From Angiostrongylus vasorum (lineage: Eukaryota; Nematoda; Chromadorea; Rhabditida; Metastrongylidae): a stretch of DNA of 64,000 nt. Position 1 is the stretch's first letter. Each line of letters opens with the position of its first letter. The translations under genes were made by a program, and so were the position numbers. The notes beneath the pieces are model-generated. The model worked only from the letters and a program-made list of their open reading frames with translations, was not told the origin of the DNA and did not search any database. Location: positions 434,001-498,000 of the forward strand of contig JADANN010000286.1 of assembly GCA_018806985.1 (NCBI GenBank), written 5' to 3'. This document shows, in pieces, positions 11,674 to 23,295 of this stretch.

Positions 11674-11686
11674 CATCCTTCTTTAT
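11674..11686. repeat. Target-site duplication, right copy
   Basis: CATCCTTCTTTAT, identical to 10588-10600. Confidence 0.8.
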
Positions 11687-11850
11687 TTCATATGACGGAA
11701 GGTAGACGTAGCTATTAAAGAGATCTGAGTAGTATTCGTGAATGATTTTCTCCATTGCCTTTCTGGGCGCTGCTACTGTTCCGTCTGGGCGTCGGAGTGC
11801 AATTTTCTTGGTCCATCTGATAAGGCTGCTTCAATGGACAGTACGGTGGC

Positions 11851-12742
11851 CGCAAATGCCTTCATCAGAAAAAGCGGCATATGGGAAGCTCTAAGAAAGT
11901 TTTCACAGAGGACTTTGCCATTTCGAGATGACTAAGCAGTGCGAGTCCAATGCATGTTCGATGAAGAATAGTCAATAGAGAAATAATGCAAAGATGAAGA
12001 ATGCTTGATAACTCAGACATTTTAATGGTCATCTCACCAAAAACAATCTTCTCACCAGAAGCAGAACATTGAACTTCACGGCCACTCTCCTGGAAAGTGT
12101 GGAATAAGCTACTGAATGAATACAAAAAACATGGCCAAAGATTTCTTTTAGGCAAAACTATCCAATCACGACCACTGACCGCTTTGCCACCTGCCACTCC
12201 AACGGATTTCACGTTCACCACAACGGTGTCCACTTCATCATCCCCACCACATCAGAATACTTACAACATACCAATATATACACATAGTAGACACAATGTG
12301 ACCACCCACATGATCCATTCATTACTCGCTAAATTAACACAAATCAGCCAGCACGCGTTGATTTCAATGCAATCATTCCTGGCAACAACTATGCTTCTCA
12401 GCTTGGGTCGATATATTTCAGTTCGTAGTGGAATTTATCAATATAATTGACAACCGTTAGCATACCCATGTTCTTGCCAACACTAGAAGGTCCACCTACG
12501 TCACATCAGTGAAGTTCTGGACTTTCTCGAGCCCGGAAAACGTTCTTTCTCGATGTTTGTTTCAAAAGACGTGCTCGCTGAACAGTGAATCCGTGTAACA
12601 GGGTGCGGATGAGTGTAGGCCAAAGTTCGTGTTGATTTTTGCGGCTGAAAACCGCGATGAAGACATAAGCTTCCTTCGCAACGTCATGTAAATCTTGACT
12701 TTAAAAACTTTTAGACTTGAAGTAACAACTGACAGAAAACCA
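11851..12742. other. Intergenic, no recognisable gene
   Basis: Downstream of the Argonaute gene. There is a 117-codon plus-strand open frame from 12097, but its Ser/Thr-rich product has no family resemblance. Confidence 0.35.
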
Positions 12743-12748
12743 TTTATT
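12743..12748 (-). promoter_or_regulatory. Poly(A) signal of the Argonaute gene
   Basis: AATAAA on the minus strand about 66 nt past the Argonaute stop codon, a normal nematode distance. Confidence 0.6.
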
Positions 12749-12813
12749 CCTTCAAGTTTAAGTTACAATAAACTTAAGGCGATATTGAAAACATGATGCC
12801 ACCAATCGCATGG

Positions 12814-13627
12814 CTAAGCGTTGTAGCGCACTTTCTGGAGATCTCCATTATTTACGAGTTGCTCATTGGCTTCTTTGATGTTGTTGACAACGATATGATG
12901 ATGATTTGAGTTCGCTACGTAAACATTGTGCCCTCTCTTGGCGCAGCGATCAGCAACAACTAGAGGTACTGGGACAGACACCGTCGAACTGATGATTTCG
13001 TGCAAATAACATAGTCCATAGGTCAACCCCTCGATGACATCAAGCGGCAGCTGCGAAGTGTCTGCGACAAGCGAATACTTGGGCGTTTTCGCAGTCCCCT
13101 ATAACAGTGCCCCATTTGCGTGCACAACGAAACGGAAAAACAGTGAGAACTAGAAATCCACTTAATAACACCTGAAATGCGGCGTGAGCGTTGAGATAGA
13201 ACTCGTTTATAATTGGCGAGACAATCTTTGTATCCACAACAGTCCCACCAGGTATGTTCTGGTCAGCTGCGCGCTTACTAGAACTACTCTGCAATGATAA
13301 AACTAGTTCAAAATTTGCAACCATATACGACCCTACCAAAAAGAAACATTTAAACCAATTTATATATGCGCTCGTTATGGTCCTTTGACACTGCTAAAGC
13401 TGTGAGATTTGGCTCACATCCTAGCGAAAGTGAAGCAAGACCGGTGTTGATAGTCCGCATGTACGTGTCAGATATCATGCTGAACTGCCCTTCGGGAACA
13501 CCGGAAAAATAAAAGATGATGTGCTGAGGATTGACAGAGGTAGCCGCTCGATGTTTTTTGATAATATTATTGACAAGCTCGCCCAATTTCGAACCCATCA
13601 TCTGCAATACTATTTCTTATGTAGGAA

Positions 13628-13709
<82 letters not shown>

Positions 13710-16700
13710 ACATCACTCTGGCGAGCTTCAACATAGGTGTAGTCACCTATGAACTGTTGAGGGTTGCCAGTACAGTTTGCTCCCCAACCGAGAACTGAAG
13801 GCATCTAAACAATACCCTTTATAATACAAGAACCGCAACAAACAGAACTTTAAACACGAAAAAAACCTTATAGGTCGTTCCACGCTCAATCTCAAACTTG
13901 GCCAGCGCCGGTGGATTAGAAATTTCAAATCCGATGAAGACAATACTGCTGTCAGATAGCCAGTTCCTTGGATTGAAGGAAATAAACTCGTCAATAGAAC
14001 CAAGAAATTTAACACGTTTTAAAAACAGCCTCACTTATATTTCGGAGGCAAATCCAGTACGATATTGTAATTTACGCCACCGAGTTTCTGATTCACCTAG
14101 ACATTCCACTGTTTCACACAGAATTCTTAAAGCTAATAAAAACCTTGTTAAACACACCACCTTGGCCACAACATTATCGAGCGTCTGGTTTTGATTCTTA
14201 GAGACTACGGCATCGACCTTGCTTGCCCTGATTTCTTGGGATACGATTTGATACTGCAGTTCAAGTAGTTTGATGGTGCCTAGAAGTAATTATATCTACA
14301 AATAGACATTATAGTACATAGCATAGGACGACTGCAGACGGAGCGAAACAGACCAAACAATTATATAACTGTACTGCTGTAGGCCACCTACCGTGCAAAT
14401 GGATGTTGTCGGAGGTAATGAACATAAGATAGGTCCGGTTTTTCTTCTTTTGTGCTTCGTACCATTCCCTAAGCATCTCATGTTAACAAGTCCAAAACAG
14501 ACGACTTTTTCCTCTACTTTTCATTCAAATATGTTCATCCTGCGTAAGGAAGAATGAGTAACAGCGGCTTCAATTTAAATCTGCAAAGGTATGTCTCATA
14601 ACCACAATCGTCAAAGAACTTACCTTCACACCATCATAATTTTGGCGCTTTAGATAGAAGACCTCGGATACTGTGGCAACTTGCATCCCATGGGAACGAC
14701 AACGGTTCTCGATGCGTTCAATATAGTTTTTTACTGGCACACGTTGTAGGTCGCCCTGTGTCAACGTTACACATACGGCCCAATTTAACAGCTTTGCGGG
14801 CCGGAGAAATTGCGCTCGATCCCAAATCCACTTACAATTGTTGACCGTGGCCGTCCCTGACCCTCCATAAACAATTGTAGGAGGAGTGAGAATGCGGCCA
14901 ATCACCTTAGTGAACTCCTTTTCCACATTTATGCCTGCACGTTCAAGGAAAGGATTTCCCGGAGCTATTCCCAGCGCATTCTTCATTACTTTCGTCTCGT
15001 TAAGACGATGCTGCGGCAGCGATGCAGATGCCTTTATAATAGCCGCCACGTCCTCAGGAGTTTGTTGTTGTTGTGTGACCCTCTGCGATGGAGCAACAGA
15101 AAGGAGTTCCACCGGGTAATATGAGTGCGGTTTGTGCCGTTCTGACACAGTAAACAGTCCTGGGCACCTGCATAATGTCCAAAATGTTCCTTTCCTCATG
15201 GGTTAAAGTAAAATCGCTACGCTAGAGAAAATCTGCACAGTAAGATCCACCAATAAAACAACTGTACTGAAGAGTTGGCATACTTTAGCTGAATATTGTA
15301 GTGCTTCTTGAAGTATTGTTCAATAGTATACTGGCTCCCGTCGGCACTCTTAAACCTAAGAGAATTAGCAGCGGCACCTATCCCGCCGATTGGGAAGGTT
15401 TTCTTTCTTCCATACAATGTCGTCACATATAAGCCTTTGATGATCTGCAGAATGCTCTTCAAAAAATCGGGCCTGCTGGAAAGAGCCACTGAGAAGGTCG
15501 ACGTTCCCGTTCTACGATCGAAGAATACCGACATCTGCGATATTTTATCAAGAAGATTCTGTCCGTCCGCATGGAAAGCACTTCTCTTTACTAAAACATG
15601 CTGTAGTAAATCAAACACAACTGAGCGGCAAAGCACTTATAAAATGTAGTCTGCGAACCGTCAGCAACGACGAACGGGCCACATTTTCCACCATCGTCTT
15701 CAAGCACTTTCACACTTTTCGACAGTCCAATCCCCATGTACTTGCCATCCATTAATTCTGCCATTTCATCACTTCTGGAAGAATACACTTCGCGAAGTCA
15801 GCAACTGTTGAGGGGGCAATAAGTCGAGATGAAATCTATTAGACACTCTAGTTCTTAGCTCAGAGAACAAATAACCATTCACCCTTCCTCTTCATTTGCT
15901 TCCTAGTAATAATGATATGGAACATTTAATTACCTGAACCCAAAAGCTTCATGGTCATACAAGTAATGTGTGCCAGCTCCGTATACAACGAACTGCGAGC
16001 TAAAACTATTCTATTAAGATAAATAATAATAGCTATACACGATATGTATGCATATATAGGTGTATATACATATATATACCCTCCCCCCACTGGTTTACCG
16101 CCTAATCGTGGCTGGAAGGTGTTCCTGGCCGTCGGACTGCGATCTATAGCGGGGAGATTCATCCCTTCGGCAGCCTCTCCCAAGCTGAGGAGACCGGCGT
16201 TCCCACCTGCAGGCCCAGGTAAGAAAGAGTAAAGCAATACCGGGATCCACCACCGGCCTAGTATCAAACTAGTCGCATGGTGGCAAATCTCTCTCTGATC
16301 CACAAGTGTGGTGACTGCCTGTGATGGTGACCACCTGAGGCAGACCTTGGCCTGGCTGACTTTGGGAGTCCAAGGAACCACAGTGGCTAAACCAGCAAAA
16401 ACTCCTATAAAATGGAGATTACGCTGAGCCTGCACAACCAATGAGGAAGGGTCATCCTACCCAAGTAAGTAAGCATATATAAGTATATATTTTACTTTTT
16501 TACTCTATTCTGTTAGATCCGCCTTCATATCTGTTGTGCGGATCCCAGCACTTCGCACATTCGATTCGTTTCCTTGCATCCATTCTTCTTCTTCTTCTTC
16601 TTCTTCTTCTTCCAACTTTTTACATGTGGCTTCGGGTACTGCTTGAGGAGTTCCATTTCATCTTGAACGTCGTAGAATGCTGGTCAATTCTCCCTGTAGT

Positions 16701-18903
16701 CCTAAGATAGCCAGGCTGGAGCGTTCCCAATTGGATTGCAAACCGTGGTTTTTTCCCAGACAAGTCCGATACCAATTTCCCGACCTCGGAGGGATGACAG
16801 AGCTTGGTTGGCCCGGGGCGGAATTGAACAAGCACCATGCTCGTAATGACAGCCATCACTACCACTGTGCTATTCACCTGCTATATATGTGCATATACAT
16901 ATATATACACGCATATATATGTATACATACATACATATATAGTTTACATACCCATACATATGTATGCTTATAAATATGTGTATACATGTGTACACGTATA
17001 TATACATATGTGTGCACATGTGTATGTGCACACATACTCATATACTATTAAAAAAACACACGTCTCCATATATCCTTTTTGTGAGATGGCAAGACTTAGC
17101 ACTTCCAAAATTGATCTGTCACGTTCCATATCACGCACGTTCACTGCTTTTAGAACATCGTTTGAGGTGACCTGGAAGCTGTCAGCAACCTTTTTGATGA
17201 CTACACGTACTCGTTCAGCATCGTTACCCACATTTGGCAACACGCTGATGGGCAAGGAGAATTCCCTCTTCTCTCCATGAAGTTTCAACTGGACTCTGGC
17301 GGAAAAAAGGATGGCAGCACGATCATAGAAAAGCACGCCATCCTTTGAAAATACGTCGGGGTATGATTTGATCAGGTACTTGTAAACAATCACAGATGAG
17401 GCTTTGCGCTCTTGTTCGGGAAAACTGAAAATTCTCCTTCAGCGTAGCTATTTGAGAAAAAAATCAAGCGAAATCAAGTCTTAACGTTATTTCTGGACGC
17501 TAAAAACCATAAATGGACACGTACTCATCTTTGGTTTGTTTTGTGATCTCCTTCAGATGTTCGCGACCATCTTTGGCTTTGAAAACTACATGCATACGAA
17601 CGTCATACTTGAAGAAAGGCACATTAGGTTTTAGACCTAGAAATCAACTTTGGTCACATGCCATGGAACGCGAAGTAACGTATAAAGTATTGAAAACGTA
17701 CTTAGTTTCGTGAGGTTGGTGAGGAATTCTGTCTTGACTCCTCGCTCACCTGGCGCCCTTTTTGCCGGCAACGCAACGGTTCTCACCTAAAAGCACTTCC
17801 GAACAATAAAACAGCTACCAAAAAAGCATGTGCTCTTTTGAATAAATAACTGAACAATAGATAACACCTTTCAAAGCAATCTATTAAAAAAAAGGAGCAC
17901 ATGTGGTAATCTCCATCCCTTCATCTTCCACTTTGCAAATCCTCAATTTCGCTTCTCGATGACAACTGCATGGACTAATTCACTCGCGAATTGCCTCTAA
18001 TGGAAACTTCACACTCTATTCCAACTTGAGTCACAATATTCAAATAATAACAGTCCGGTTGTGGAAGGAAACCCGACAACCGGGTACACCACCTCGCTGA
18101 AATGGTCCACGTAATGAAACGGTAGGTCTCTAACGTACTTGTCAAAATCGGGAACTTTCAAAATCGGTCATATTTCCGTATCGTCACGAGAGAAATCGGT
18201 CGTAAAAACTATCGCTCACAGGTCAACCCACTTGTGGTGTTGCAACATTAATATTATCCCGGAACGTCTTAACTACTATTTACTGCCTATTGCTATTTCA
18301 TCGCAGGGTATTATGGGAAATACAACCACAAGAACATTGAAATATGAGCAAAACTCGAAACCTCGGGCTTCGAACCCGCGAATGCCCCTTCCGGGAACTC
18401 AGTTTCAGCTTTACTGGGTTCTGTGCCGATTTATGCTTTCCAGATCATTTCCAGCTGATGCATGATTGGCGTCAGCAGCGTTGCGGTAAAAAAAATGGGT
18501 GAAAGAAGGCAAAGCAAGGGCCTCGCGAACACCCGAAAGGCATAGTTGGGGGTCGAAGCATACCTGAGGTTCCAAATTCTCTTGATATCTCAGTACTCTT
18601 CTAGTTGTATCATGTCAGAATTCGCTTCCCTATCTAACTCTTATTCAATAACCAAAATTTGCTCAATCATCGGATTTCTAGAACTTGAAAAGAATGAAGG
18701 TATCGTAATAGAATCCGAAGAGACTCCTGGAAGGGAACGAACCACGTCAACGGACTAACGATGACATCACGATACGTTCATAGTGCCGCAATTTCATCGT
18801 TAGGCCTTTTCATCCCTATAGGTCACTTGGCACAACCCTCACCATGGTTTGGATTGCCCCAACTCACCGATAGCTCCGACATGGCGTTTCTTAGCTGGTC
18901 CAT
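12814..18903 (-). CDS. Worm-clade (WAGO-like) Argonaute, 15 exons, slicer-dead
   Basis: Small-RNA-guided silencing protein. Exons 5'-3': 18868-18903, 17702-17786, 17525-17636, 17062-17424, 15637-15774, 15284-15583, 14624-15167, 14392-14476, 14161-14279, 14035-14096, 13867-13966, 13712-13804, 13356-13601, 13172-13288, 12814-13098. All join in phase with GT/AG borders, giving about 894 residues. The order is an N-terminal domain (GVKTEFLTNLTKL), linker 1 (DGKYMGIGLSKSVKVLE), PAZ (YTIEQYFKKHYNIQLK then KPHSYYPVELL), MID (NRTYLMFITSDN; QTLDNVVAKVNQKLGGVNY) and PIWI (PSVLGWGANC; IIFYFSGVPEGQF; VPVPLVVADRC). Slicer positions are changed: the usual DVTHPP is EISNPP, RDG is FSG, and the His site is Asp. 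MID pocket residues read H-K-Q-K. It ends in YNA. The first exon and the weak acceptor at 15584 are the least certain. Likely a 22G-RNA-type effector (inference). Confidence 0.9.
13631..13704. repeat. (TA)n microsatellite in an Argonaute intron
   Basis: About 37 uninterrupted TA units fill most of the intron 13602-13711 between the exon ending YVEARQSD and the exon beginning MMGSKLGEL. Confidence 0.95.
16087..16472 (-). repeat. SINE-B copy 3
   Basis: Full-length minus-strand copy, head at the left (TGGTTTACCGCC) and tail at the right ending CCCAAGTAAGTAAGC. It lies in the 1.29-kb Argonaute intron 15775-17061. Confidence 0.85.
16518..16882 (-). repeat. SINE-C copy 1
   Basis: Minus-strand copy in the same Argonaute intron. 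Matches 58157-58513 through the ATCCCAGCACTTCGCACATTCG block and the GACAAGTCCGATACCAATTTCC core to the tRNA-like head. A (CTT)n run at about 16585-16612 interrupts it. Confidence 0.8.
16864..17040. repeat. TATACA/CATATA-type low-complexity tract
   Basis: Degenerate alternating purine-pyrimidine dinucleotide run (TA, CA, TG steps) in the Argonaute intron. Confidence 0.85.
18270..18545 (+). repeat. Family D repeat, diverged copy
   Basis: Shows TCGCAGGGTATTATGGGAAATA, AAAACTCGAAACCTCGGGC, then CAGTTTCAGCTTTACTGGGTTC in the family order. Its minus strand has GGGTTCGAAGCCC, an excellent tRNA B box, supporting a tRNA-derived origin. It lies in the first Argonaute intron. Confidence 0.6.
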
Positions 18904-18909
18904 CGTCAG

Positions 18910-19790
18910 GCTGATTGATTGCGGAGTTGAATAATTGTCCGAAAACAACGAATTGTTACGATAGTTTGTGTAGAAACGAAAACGACTGCATTTTTCCGAA
19001 CAATAACTACGGGGGTTACTTTACTCTACGAACACTTCTTAATGAGCTAACAACAGATGTTAACATGTATTCGCCTTCTTGATAGCCTGGAAGTACTGTT
19101 ATACAGCCTTGTTCAGTGAATAGTGTCTACAGTCTTAGTCAAAAGCTGACGCAGAAACCAAACCATAGTCTGTCGGAAACACTCACCGTCCTCGTTTTCA
19201 AAAGCGGGAGACCTATTTGCCGTTCACACAGGTGATAAATGGAACTCACTCCGATGAAAACACACGGATCTGAGATACAGTGCCAACTCACGTGCGACAG
19301 CGTGAGCCATATATCCTTCAGATGGTAGGTCGAAATTTAGCCAAAGTCCTCAACTTGTTTTGCGCGGCGGTGGTTTCAATTCCTGCGCAAGGATCGTGAC
19401 TGGGGTTTCGAAATCTTCAGCGCAGCGGCTTTGGGTCCTGCGCTTGTCCAGTGGAGTACTCTGACAGCTTATAAGCTCTCACCCTAGCTGTTTTTGTTTT
19501 GTGCGAAAACAAAGTAGTCTACTCTATTCGAAAAAAACCTCAATCATTGGAAATCAAGAACAGCGGTTAACAACCTGGTGTCAGCTCATCAAGTACCGTT
19601 CGTATGGCTAAAGTAACTCGATTTAGATTAAACGCACACTAAAGCCATCGAGAATGACTCAAGACGACGACATAACTTTTAGTAGACCAAGTTCATGAAC
19701 TCTAGTGAGAATAAATAATGACTAGCGAGAACATAGGAAGAGTAAGCAAACGACAATGGCCGTCACCTCACCAGCCAGCGTGCGGCGGTA
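18910..19790. other. Presumed upstream region of the Argonaute gene
   Basis: No coding exon or repeat recognised. The frame of the first Argonaute exon stays open upstream to about 19025 but has no further ATG. The promoter or a trans-splice acceptor should lie here; no specific site was recognised. Confidence 0.35.
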
Positions 19791-19794
19791 TGTT

Positions 19795-20215
19795 GACGCC
19801 GTACGCGCGTAGCCTCTCGATCGATGGCAGGTCAAAAGTGCTCAGACTACGGTAGGTGGCGACTGCGGCGCGTCGCCGAGCAAGCTCATTCGGGTCGAAA
19901 TGGAGCCGGACCACTGCTGAAGTGGTCCCTTTCGCGTGTTTCGATGCAAAGAAACGTCGACCTGGAACGCGTCGTAGTGAGCGAAGGCCAGCGGGCGGTG
20001 TCGTGTAGACGCCGCCCTCTTGTAGCATCTCGATCGACGGTAGGTCAAAAGTGCTCAAACTACGGTAGGTGGCGACTGCGGCGCGTCACCGAGCAAGCTC
20101 TTCACAGCTCATTCGGGACGAGATGGAGCTGGACCATTACTGAAGCGTTCCCTTGTCGCGTGTTCCGACGTGAAGAGACGTGGATTTGAACGCATCTTAG
20201 CGAGCGAAGGACGCA
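19795..20215. repeat. GC-rich tandem duplication, two units of about 213 bp
   Basis: Unit 1 starts near 19814 (CTCGATCGATGGCAGGTCAA) and unit 2 near 20027 (CTCGATCGACGGTAGGTCAA). Both continue through AGTGCTCA(G/A)ACTACGGTAGG, GACTGCGGCGCGTC and CGAGCAAGCTC. Unit 2 has a small internal duplication (AGCTCTTCACAGCTC). It is much richer in GC than its flanks. The minus strand stays open across both units (96 codons, 19768-20058 and beyond) but has no family resemblance. Confidence 0.8.
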
Positions 20216-20753
20216 AAAGAGATGTTCGCTTGTTCCTTAGGTTAATGGAAGATCAAAAGTCCCCGGGACAAATCAATGTTGTCCATCAACTTGAAAATCC
20301 GCAACTGCACAAACATTCATGATTTTTCGTGATTGTCGTCTTCAATTTCCTGAGATTTACGAACAGAGAATGAGAAGAAGAGGAAGCGGAAAGAATGAGG
20401 AGCTGGAGTTCCGACGGGCGATGATTGACCGAAACAGAAATGGAAATAAAACCGAATAACTCGTGTGACGTATCAAAAGCAAGTGATGACGGAAAGTGCA
20501 TGCGACAGGTTGATCCGAATGGATCGACCACCACAAACTCTCGGGCGGAAAAGGGTTTGCACTCCAAAGCTGAACGCTAAACTCACTTCAATGGGTATTA
20601 GATTACGAAATACTGCAGATTTAAGGTTCATTATGACCAAGGGCCTATCAGGATGTTCTCGAATCAAGATATTCCAAAGAAATGAGCGATAGTATGAAAG
20701 TAATCAAAGATTTGATGCTCTGCGAGCGACATTGGACAGACGTGAATATGAGG

Positions 20754-21052
20754 GGCGTATGTAGAGCAATGGTCGGAGGCGCCCTACTACATATGTGGAT
20801 ATGGCGCCCCAGGCCAACCGAACCCTCCATACCTCTGGGGTCTGCAGAGTGGTGGCAGACTTGTCTGAGAGGTTAGCAGCACTGGCTCAATACATCGGTA
20901 GGCCACCGCGAGTCGTTGTATGGGCTAGATATGCATTCAATCCTTCAACGTACCTCTAACGATGCTACCAATGGAGTCGAATGCATCGCGTATCCCGTAG
21001 GGATTGATCAACGCCTAGAGCCCTAGAGCTTTTTCCTTTATCCTTTTTTTTA
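20754..21052 (+). repeat. SINE-A copy 1
   Basis: Diverged head (GTAGAGCAATGGTCGGAGGCG), core with ACCTCTGGGGTCTGCAGAGTGG and GACTTGTCTGAGAGG, and the tail ending TTTATCCTTTTTTTT. Confidence 0.8.
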
Positions 21053-21970
21053 TGAGCGATAAATGCAGAACAAAGTGATATTTAGGGAAATAAAGGCTTT
21101 GGCGAGTTTTGATGAGTGTTACCTTAAAGCGTTTTTTAACAGAAGTTCTCATGAACATTCAATATTGATCGGGTTATCGCATACAACCGACTCCTTATTT
21201 TTTATTGTTCGGTGTTTCTACGTAAGATAATATTGCCTGTTATCGACAACGCTATGAATAAGTGTCTTGCAGGTAGAGTCGAATGTCCTCCATAAGATGT
21301 TCGTGCTATGTTTGCAGCTGGCATGGAAATTCTCCGTGACTTCTTCGTCTGGCGCGAGAACAACGCTTGACTCCGAACAATTGAACATTGTGGTCGCCCT
21401 TCGTGAGTGGAACTACTCCCGGTTTAGATCCACGGTCATCCATGGCACATAAGAAGTCTGACGACCAACGTTCCTCATTGATTCGCAACTACGACTACAT
21501 TCTCTATGTTTGGGAGCTCGGTCACACATGTAATATCATGGATATTTTCGCAGAATCTGTTTACCAGAGTGAACAGCCAATCCTTCTACCATCATCTTCG
21601 GTGTTCATTGTCAATTCTCAACTCCATCAGTGCTGTAGAACTCCTTCTCCGCACACCGTCTTCTCACCGTCGTTTCTCGCACTCATACGCCACTGGCGTT
21701 CCTTTGCTGTTCCATAATTACTGCGTTCGCTGTCGTTCCATATTTTAAAAACCGCTATTCTTTATAAGATCCTCGGAATCTTTGTTGGAAACCGTCACAT
21801 TTTACCAGAATATTACAGTATTTCGCTTGCTTCAATTTCGTAAGTTCTTCGTGCTACCTCGATCCGACGCTCATCACCGTTCAGTTGCGGTCTCGTCTCC
21901 GCTACATCCATCACTCTGTTTTTGCGATTTGCTCCAGATAAACTTCTACGACTATTTCATTTAATATCGT
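21053..21970. other. No recognisable gene
   Basis: Several open frames (for example 21388-21717 plus and 21306-21488 minus) but no family resemblance on either strand. Confidence 0.3.
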
Positions 21971-21974
21971 CAAT

Positions 21975-22450
21975 TTTTATTTACTGTCTACTAATTTCTA
22001 GTGGCAGGGTACTATGTGAAATGTAACCATAATCACAATCTTAACCTTTTTATTTACTACCTGCTCCTTTTCATGGCAAGGTATATTGCGAAACGTAACC
22101 TCAACGACGCTGAGATATTTGCAAAACTCCAGACCGCTGGTGTCTGCGATTGGGAACGAACGCGCTATTGTCCTTTCCGGGGAGTAACGCATTCACCACC
22201 ACACCATGCGGGAGCGCATTCGTCCCCCACCGCAGACACCTGGGGTCCGGAGCTTTGCAAATATTTCAGCATCGTTGAAGTTATAACCATAATGTTGCTG
22301 AGATGCTTGTAAAAACTCCGGACCGCTGGTGTCTACGGTGAGGGACCGAACACGCTGTAACCCTTTCCGGGGGCTAACGCGATACTGTGATTTGTACCAT
22401 AGCTTCAGCTTAACTGGGTTCATACCGATTTATGCTCCCCAGGTCAGTAT
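21975..22450 (+). repeat. Family D repeat, partly duplicated copy
   Basis: Shows GGCAGGGTACTATGTGAAAT, GCTGAGATATTTGCAAAACTCC, GAACGCGCTATT, CCGGGGAGTAACGC and GTTCACCACCACACCATGCGGG. A second partial copy then begins in the opposite sense near 22200 and a third in the same sense near 22290. Confidence 0.75.
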
Positions 22451-22479
22451 CGTTGATAGGTGATTGCTGATAGCGCCTG

Positions 22480-22625
22480 TAAGTCAATAACACGGCTGAG
22501 AGACAGGCGAAACGAAGGACTCGCATGGTGTGATGATGAACGCGTTAGCCCCCGTAAAGGGTTCGTTCCCCACCACAGACACCAGCGATCCGGAGTTCTG
22601 CAAATACCTCAGCTGCCTTATAATT
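22480..22625 (-). repeat. Family D repeat, inverted copy
   Basis: Minus-strand copy: GAGAGACAGGCGAAACGAAGG, GTGATGAACGCGTTAGCCCC, CACCACAGACACCAGCGATCC. Confidence 0.75.
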
Positions 22626-22639
22626 ATATTTAATTTAGT

Positions 22640-23290
22640 ATCTATTAACTATTAATAAAATTTGCCTATTTATCGGAGAACTTATTTACACAGTAAGTCA
22701 GAATAGGAAGTGATTAATGTCGTTCTGACCTGCTTGCTGTCACCATTGCTTATCTTCATTTAGTCCGAACGTGTAACGAATTTCAACCTTTGCTCAAGTT
22801 ATTTCAAGATTTCATTCGAAAATTAAAAGAGATGTGCACAAAAGTCACCGATGGGTCACACTGACATGGATTTCGTAACTTGTCGACCAGCTTTCTATGC
22901 GACAACAGACGTACTGTTTGAGATGCTCCAAGAGATTCGTCCCACTGCACCTCTTGAAGGAGTCTTTCTGAGCCTTCCACTGGCTCTTTCTGCACGTTGC
23001 AATAATTTCTGGAAAAGCTGTGCCATTTGCACCAATTACGTCGTGTTCCTTTTCTGGATGTTGCGAAATCTTGTGAACTTTCAAATGCGTGCCAGCTATC
23101 GTACAGATCACATCCTGGCCCTAGGGATTGTTGGAAGTATTACCTCACTAGAGGGGTTGTTTGATACCAGAAAAAGTAATGAGGCAATAAACCTGGGATT
23201 CTCAAACGAGAACGACAAACTTTTGAAGTTCCGTCATGCAATTCCGTCTTTCACATAGTGATATCCAGCGCCTTTGCGATACCAGTTATT
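22640..23290. other. Unassigned region with an open minus-strand frame
   Basis: A minus-strand frame (22845-23111, 88 codons, Lys/His-rich) and an overlapping plus-strand frame of 135 codons (22851-23258) are both open. I recognise neither, and there is no basis to choose one as coding. Confidence 0.25.
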
Positions 23291-23295
23291 TTCTT

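Larger units (their letters stand above)
9065..11850 (-). mobile_element. RTE-like LINE copy, interrupted by a PLE dimer
   Basis: Same LINE family as 54170-57600. Minus-strand blocks: KDGYVVPPVLLSEIRHAISSV and APGPDRIRPEHLK (10500-10600); TYRPICLLSVVYKLFTRVIL (about 10300-10360); LTFIDVKKAFES; HLRFADDIVLITPN with an intact FADD box (about 9860-9910); the C-terminal KIRWAGHVVRMNDNR at 9300. The left end is a run of TATCACC/TCACCTG units, the 3' tail. Frameshifts make it inactive. The segment 10601-11673 is a later insertion and LINE sequence resumes at 11687. Confidence 0.85.

Noticed and set aside
13521..13752. Tyr-Ile repeat ORFs on both strands
   Set aside because: Translation of the (TA)n tract; the tract is intronic.
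16837..17280. 147-codon plus-strand ORF
   Set aside because: It covers a TACATA-type repeat and the antisense of the Argonaute N-terminal exon.
19768..20058. 96-codon minus-strand ORF over the GC-rich repeat as a gene
   Set aside because: It is open only because of GC-rich composition and duplication; no start context or homology.
22851..23258. 135-codon plus-strand ORF as a membrane protein
   Set aside because: The opposite strand is also open and looks at least as protein-like; no family or splice support for either.
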